Source of the DNA: Rhodopirellula sp.
Lineage (GTDB): Bacteria > Planctomycetota > Planctomycetia > Pirellulales > Pirellulaceae
Reading direction: 5' to 3'
DNA: 10,576 nucleotides
NCBI GenBank assembly: GCA_002712845.1
Contig: PAUV01000070.1
Span: 1-10,576 of the forward strand
Shown here: positions 6,960 to 10,576 of the stretch, one piece after another
Numbering within the stretch: position 1 is the stretch's first letter
Layout: every line of letters starts with the position of its first letter
Notes under the pieces: generated by a model
The model's input: the letters and a program-made list of their open reading frames with translations, nothing else
What the model was told of the DNA's origin: nothing
The model's database searches: none
Translations under genes and position numbers: made by a program

Positions 6960-9422
6960 ATGCGGGTTCCAAGCCTTTCCTACCTGATGCTCTCGTGGGG
7001 TATGCTGCTTTTCTGCATGCTATTGCCTTGCACGAATCCGCGAGCCTCTGCAACGGAGCAGGAAGACTTTTTCGAATCTCGTGTGCGCCCACTACTGGCA
7101 CGCAAGTGCTACGAGTGCCATCGGCGAAAAGCAGAAGGTGGCTTACGCCTGGATTCTCTCAAAGACATGCTTGCTGGCGGGACCTCCGGCCCCGCAATCA
7201 TTCCTGGTAAGCCCGAGCAAAGCCTACTGTGGCAGGTCATAGCACAGCAACATGGTGAAATCACAATGCCACCCTCTGCTCCGCTGAAACAGGGTGAAGT
7301 CAATGCTTTTCAAAAATGGATCGCGGATGGTGCGGCATGGCCAAAACCAGTTCGCTCTTCCAAGATCGGCCCCAACCAACACGGGGGTACTGAAGAACAT
7401 GGGGGGCCGGACAAACATGGAATCACCGAAGAAGAACGCAATTTCTGGTCTTTCCAATCGTTAAGCCAAGCTGAAATCAAGAATGCAAGTGTGAAAGCAA
7501 ACTCCATTCAGGATGCAGCCAAAAACCCAATCGATGCGTATGTCACAGCTGCCCATTTGGAACGTGGCCTCGATGCTGCTGGAACTGCCACACCACGGGC
7601 GTTGATCCGCCGCATCACGTACGACCTGACTGGTTTGCCTGTCACACCGAAAGAGAGCAGCGATTTCGTAGCCGCTGCAACGAAAGACACGAAACTTGCA
7701 ATCAAAGCACTGGTCAATCGCTTGTTGTCGTCGCCCCATTACGGCGAACGCTGGGCTCAACACTGGCTTGATCTAGTTCGCTATGCCGACACAGCTGGTG
7801 ACGCAGCCGACTTTCCGATTCCGGAGGCCTACAAATATCGCAACTATGTGATTGACGCATTCAATGCAGACAAACCCTATGACCAATTCATCAGAGAACA
7901 GATCGCAGGTGACCTTCTGCAATCAAGCGACGAAGACGAGCGTTGGGAACAAACCATAGCGACCGGTTACTTGACAATTTCACGTCGCATTGGTGTGAGT
8001 CCGCAGAATCAACCGCACATCACCATCGAAGACACTCTCAATAACCTGGGCAAAACTTTTCTCGGCCTTTCAGTTGGTTGTGCGAGATGCCATGATCACA
8101 AATTTGATCCGATCCCAACGGCCGACTACTACGCCTTGTACGGAATTTTTTCAAGCACGACCTATCCACACGCGGGTGCCGAACACAAACCGTACCGGCA
8201 GGATTTTGTCTATCGAATAGGGGACCAAAAGGCGAAAGAGAGTCTCAGCGTTTTCCGCAAAGAATTGGATAAAATTCGAAAGCAGGAGAGAGCAGCCTTT
8301 CAGCGTTACCGTTCCTTCCAAACCGAACCGATCAACATCCCGGGCTACAACCGCGAGACTGCGTGGAAGGAAGTACTGGAACTGAGAGACCAGATTGCAG
8401 CCCTCGCAGAAACATTTCCCCCCCTCGAAATGGCCTATGCGGTCAGTGAGGGAGATTCCGGCGATGCAGCGATCCAAAAACAAGGAAACCCCAAGGCTTT
8501 GGGGCCAATGGTGCAGCGGGGGTTCCTACAAATCCTTGGCGGACAGACGCTCGATGATTCTGTTGACCAAAGCGGAAGACTGCAATTAGCAAACTGGATT
8601 GCAGATCGCAACAATCCGTTGACCGCGCGGGTGATCGCCAATCGAGTATGGCACCATCACTTTGGTCGAGGGATTGTGAGTTCAACCAGTGATTTTGGTG
8701 TGCGAGGAACCAAGCCTTCCCACCCACGACTACTCGATTTTCTGGCAGCCTACTTGATACAGCATGATTGGTCGATCAAAGCGTTGCACCGACTGATCAT
8801 CAGTTCGGATACCTACCAACGATCCAGTCAGCGTATTGCGAGAAATGTGGAAATTGATCCTGACAACATCTATCTTTGGCGAACCAATCGCCGCCGTCTT
8901 GATGCAGAACAACTGAGAGATTCAGTCTTGGCCATCAGCGGAAAACTTGACATGGGCTTAGCACATGCCCATCCCCTGCCACATCATCTGACCTATTACT
9001 TTCGACAGCACGAACCGTACGTGGGAAACTTCGATAGTGACCGGCGCACGATCTATCTTTTTCGTCAAAGAATTCGCAAGAATAGTTTTCTGGATACGTT
9101 TGATGCACCTGACGGCAACCTTCATGTTGGAGTGCGGCGTCCCACCACGACCAGCTTACAATCCCTCTACTTCATGAACTCAGCATTTGTGCAGGATGAA
9201 GCACAGCGGATTACGTCACGCATGTTCGCCAGCAATTCAGACTTCGACGGGCGAATCACATGGTGCTACCAAACCCTCCTTGGCCGCCAGCCGAACAGTT
9301 TAGAAATCGAACAAACGCAGCAGTTAATATCACAAGCCAGCACGACATCCGGAGAGCAAACTGCATGGTCAAGTCTCATTCGTGCAATGCTTTCGAGCAA
9401 TGAATTCCTTTTCGTGGATTAA
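6960..9422 (+). CDS. PSCyt1-DUF1549-DUF1553 cytochrome-like protein (planctomycete PSD1 family)
   Basis: An exported 820-residue protein of the planctomycete cytochrome-like family. A signal peptide covers about residues 1-31. A cytochrome c-like PSCyt1 domain follows (about 35-130) with C50-Y-E-C-H54 as heme site and Met103 (T-M-P-P) as probable distal ligand. A linker at 141-158 contains three hexapeptide repeats (H-G-G-T-E-E type). DUF1549/PSCyt2 spans roughly 189-395 and contains R-Y-A-D-T and a second C374-A-R-C-H378 followed by D-H-K-F-D-P. A charged, helix-prone stretch at about 420-480 leads to DUF1553/PSD1 (about 541-790), beginning L-A-N-W-I and including N-R-V-W and H-P-R-L-L-D-F. 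It probably works with the DUF1501 protein encoded six bases downstream in the same operon. Domain identity is confident; the reaction is not established, although such pairs often lie near sulfatases. Length is at the short end for the family. Confidence 0.93.
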   Translation: MRVPSLSYLMLSWGMLLFCMLLPCTNPRASATEQEDFFESRVRPLLARKCYECHRRKAEGGLRLDSLKDMLAGGTSGPAIIPGKPEQSLLWQVIAQQHGEITMPPSAPLKQGEVNAFQKWIADGAAWPKPVRSSKIGPNQHGGTEEHGGPDKHGITEEERNFWSFQSLSQAEIKNASVKANSIQDAAKNPIDAYVTAAHLERGLDAAGTATPRALIRRITYDLTGLPVTPKESSDFVAAATKDTKLAIKALVNRLLSSPHYGERWAQHWLDLVRYADTAGDAADFPIPEAYKYRNYVIDAFNADKPYDQFIREQIAGDLLQSSDEDERWEQTIATGYLTISRRIGVSPQNQPHITIEDTLNNLGKTFLGLSVGCARCHDHKFDPIPTADYYALYGIFSSTTYPHAGAEHKPYRQDFVYRIGDQKAKESLSVFRKELDKIRKQERAAFQRYRSFQTEPINIPGYNRETAWKEVLELRDQIAALAETFPPLEMAYAVSEGDSGDAAIQKQGNPKALGPMVQRGFLQILGGQTLDDSVDQSGRLQLANWIADRNNPLTARVIANRVWHHHFGRGIVSSTSDFGVRGTKPSHPRLLDFLAAYLIQHDWSIKALHRLIISSDTYQRSSQRIARNVEIDPDNIYLWRTNRRRLDAEQLRDSVLAISGKLDMGLAHAHPLPHHLTYYFRQHEPYVGNFDSDRRTIYLFRQRIRKNSFLDTFDAPDGNLHVGVRRPTTTSLQSLYFMNSAFVQDEAQRITSRMFASNSDFDGRITWCYQTLLGRQPNSLEIEQTQQLISQASTTSGEQTAWSSLIRAMLSSNEFLFVD
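7378..7431. repeat. 18-bp in-frame tandem repeat inside the cytochrome-like gene
   Basis: Three degenerate 18-bp units lie at 7378-7395, 7396-7413 and 7414-7431, each starting AACA(C/T)GG. They encode consecutive hexapeptides H-G-G-T-E-E, H-G-G-P-D-K and H-G-I-T-E-E at residues 141-158, in the linker between the cytochrome c-like domain and DUF1549. The period keeps the frame, consistent with in-frame slippage or insertion of a short repeat. Confidence 0.85.
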
Positions 9423-9428
9423 AACTTC

Positions 9429-10576
9429 ATGTCAATCCATCGACGTCGCTTCATACGATCTCTGGCAGGTGGTGGTCTTCTGCTACCGGGGATGCTGTCC
9501 GAAATCATGGCAAGTGAAACTGCGCCGAATCCCGATCCACTGGCACCCAAACGTCCGCATTTCGCAGCGAAAGCCAAACGAGTTATATTCCTGTTCATGA
9601 CAGGGGGCGTTTCTCACGTTGACACGTTTGATCCCAAGCCTGTTCTGAATGCAAAACACGACGAGCAACATCGGGCCCGCAACTTTTACAAGGGAAGTGG
9701 CTGGAAGTTTCGTCCCTATGGTGAATGCGGAACCGAGGTCAGCGATCTGTTCCCACACATTGGCAGTCAGGCCGATGACCTATGCATGATTCGTTCCATG
9801 ACGAATCTTAACGGTGATCACTTCGGAGCCACTATCGGGCTACATACGGGATCGGCGACCTTCAATCGACCAAGCATGGGATCATGGATCAGCTACGGGC
9901 TGGGATCTGAAAATGCGAATCTGCCAGCTTTCATGGTGCTGTCGGCAGGCTTGCCATACGCGGGAGGCCAAGTTTGGGGATCAGACTTTCTGCCTGCGGT
10001 ACATCAAGGCACAAGGGTCATTCCCGGAAGCGAACCAATTGCCAACATGCACCGCCGCCTCGAAACGGCAGAACTGCAGCGGACTGAACTGGACATGCTG
10101 TCTTACTTCAACCAACAGCACCTCAAAGACCGCCAAGGCGACTCACAACTCAGTTCACGGATCAAGTCGTTTGAAACAGCCGCTGGCATGCAGTTGGAGG
10201 CACCTGAGTTATTTAATGTCCGCCAGGAGTCGCAGTCGACCCTTGATCTGTACGGACTTGATCCTGATGACACTTCCAGTTTTGCCTGGCAATGCCTTGT
10301 TGGCCGGCGCATGGTTGAACGTGGCGTGAGATTCGTAGAACTGATTGACGGCGACAGCGGAGTGGACCGAAACTGGGATGCGCACGCCGAACTCACCAAG
10401 TACGATCGCTTGGCCCGAAACGTGGACCGCCCCATCGCCGCGTTACTGCAAGACTTGAAATTGAGGGGAATGTTCGATGACACGTTGGTGGTGTTTACCA
10501 CCGAATTTGGACGCAGCCCATTCGTAGCTTCGCCGGGTACCGACGGTCGAGGTCACCACTCGCGAGTCTACAGCAC
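9429..10576 (+). CDS. DUF1501 protein, Tat-exported (3' end beyond window)
   Basis: The reading frame starts with ATG at 9429, six bases after the previous stop, and runs off the window after 382 complete codons. Family members are usually somewhat longer, so the C-terminus is missing only because of the window edge. The N-terminus has a twin-arginine signal (H-R-R-R-F-I-R-S-L-A-G-G-G), indicating folded export by Tat. DUF1501 belongs to the alkaline-phosphatase-like superfamily. Typical motifs are M-T-G-G-V-S-H-V-D-T-F-D-P-K-P (57-71), W-D-A-H in the middle, and T-T-E-F-G-R-S-P (357-364). The later motif, commonly G-R-D-H, reads G-R-G-H here (373-376 region). No catalytic activity has been established for the family as far as I know. 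Tight coupling to the PSCyt1-DUF1549-DUF1553 gene is the normal arrangement and suggests that the two proteins act together outside the cytoplasmic membrane. Confidence 0.93.
   Translation, partial: MSIHRRRFIRSLAGGGLLLPGMLSEIMASETAPNPDPLAPKRPHFAAKAKRVIFLFMTGGVSHVDTFDPKPVLNAKHDEQHRARNFYKGSGWKFRPYGECGTEVSDLFPHIGSQADDLCMIRSMTNLNGDHFGATIGLHTGSATFNRPSMGSWISYGLGSENANLPAFMVLSAGLPYAGGQVWGSDFLPAVHQGTRVIPGSEPIANMHRRLETAELQRTELDMLSYFNQQHLKDRQGDSQLSSRIKSFETAAGMQLEAPELFNVRQESQSTLDLYGLDPDDTSSFAWQCLVGRRMVERGVRFVELIDGDSGVDRNWDAHAELTKYDRLARNVDRPIAALLQDLKLRGMFDDTLVVFTTEFGRSPFVASPGTDGRGHHSRVYS

Noticed and set aside
8151..8483. 110-codon minus-strand frame inside the cytochrome-like gene
   Set aside because: It is antisense to a well-supported coding sequence and has no start signal or family resemblance.
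9814..10329. 171-codon open frame inside the DUF1501 gene in another plus-strand frame
   Set aside because: It is overlapped by the DUF1501 frame, whose family motifs run through the region; the alternative product has no recognisable features.
1..10576. CRISPR array, tRNA/rRNA, insertion sequence, phage or defence genes
   Set aside because: No spaced direct repeats, cloverleaf sequence, transposase or integrase motif, or recognisable defence domain was seen on either strand.

Overview
The window looks like chromosomal DNA of a marine-type planctomycete (Pirellulales, Rhodopirellula-like). The main evidence is the adjacent pair of a PSCyt1/DUF1549/DUF1553 cytochrome-like protein and a Tat-exported DUF1501 protein, a combination typical of Planctomycetota and some Verrucomicrobiota. 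Other supporting signs are secreted sulfatase, sialidase and esterase genes, moderate GC content, mostly single-gene transcription units on alternating strands, and few clear Shine-Dalgarno sites. This placement is inferred from gene content, not from a marker gene.

Layout: (1) 69-1268 (+) is a secreted alpha/beta-hydrolase esterase. (2) 1436-2338 (+) is a secreted endonuclease/exonuclease/phosphatase-fold hydrolase, directly preceded by a 19-bp tandem repeat. (3) 2435-3586 (-) is a secreted GH33-type sialidase, convergent with the previous gene. (4) 3587-3971 is a 385-bp divergent control region. (5) 3972-5459 (+) is a secreted type I sulfatase with an unusual C-T-C-S-R active-site motif. 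(6) 5476-5733 (-) is a small two-helix membrane protein with a promoter-like sequence and a 15-bp tandem duplication in its leader. (7) 5979-6785 (-) is a phytanoyl-CoA-dioxygenase-family Fe(II)/2-oxoglutarate oxygenase. (8) 6960-9422 (+) and 9429-10576 (+, cut by the window end) form a two-gene operon of a PSCyt1-DUF1549-DUF1553 protein and a DUF1501 protein.

How the genes may work together: five of the eight products carry Sec- or Tat-type export signals. A sialidase, a sulfatase and an esterase in one neighbourhood would suit stripping sialic acid, sulfate and acyl groups from a decorated glycan outside the cytoplasm. The divergent sialidase/sulfatase arrangement would allow joint control, but this is inference. 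The cytochrome-like/DUF1501 pair often occurs near sulfatases in these bacteria and has no established reaction.

I saw no tRNA, rRNA, CRISPR array, transposase, integrase, phage gene or defence system. The less ordinary signals are three short tandem repeats (periods 19, 15 and 18 bp), departures from consensus in the sulfatase and DUF1501 motifs, and a Cys/His/Glu motif in the esterase. I do not see convincing evidence for an entirely new multi-gene system.
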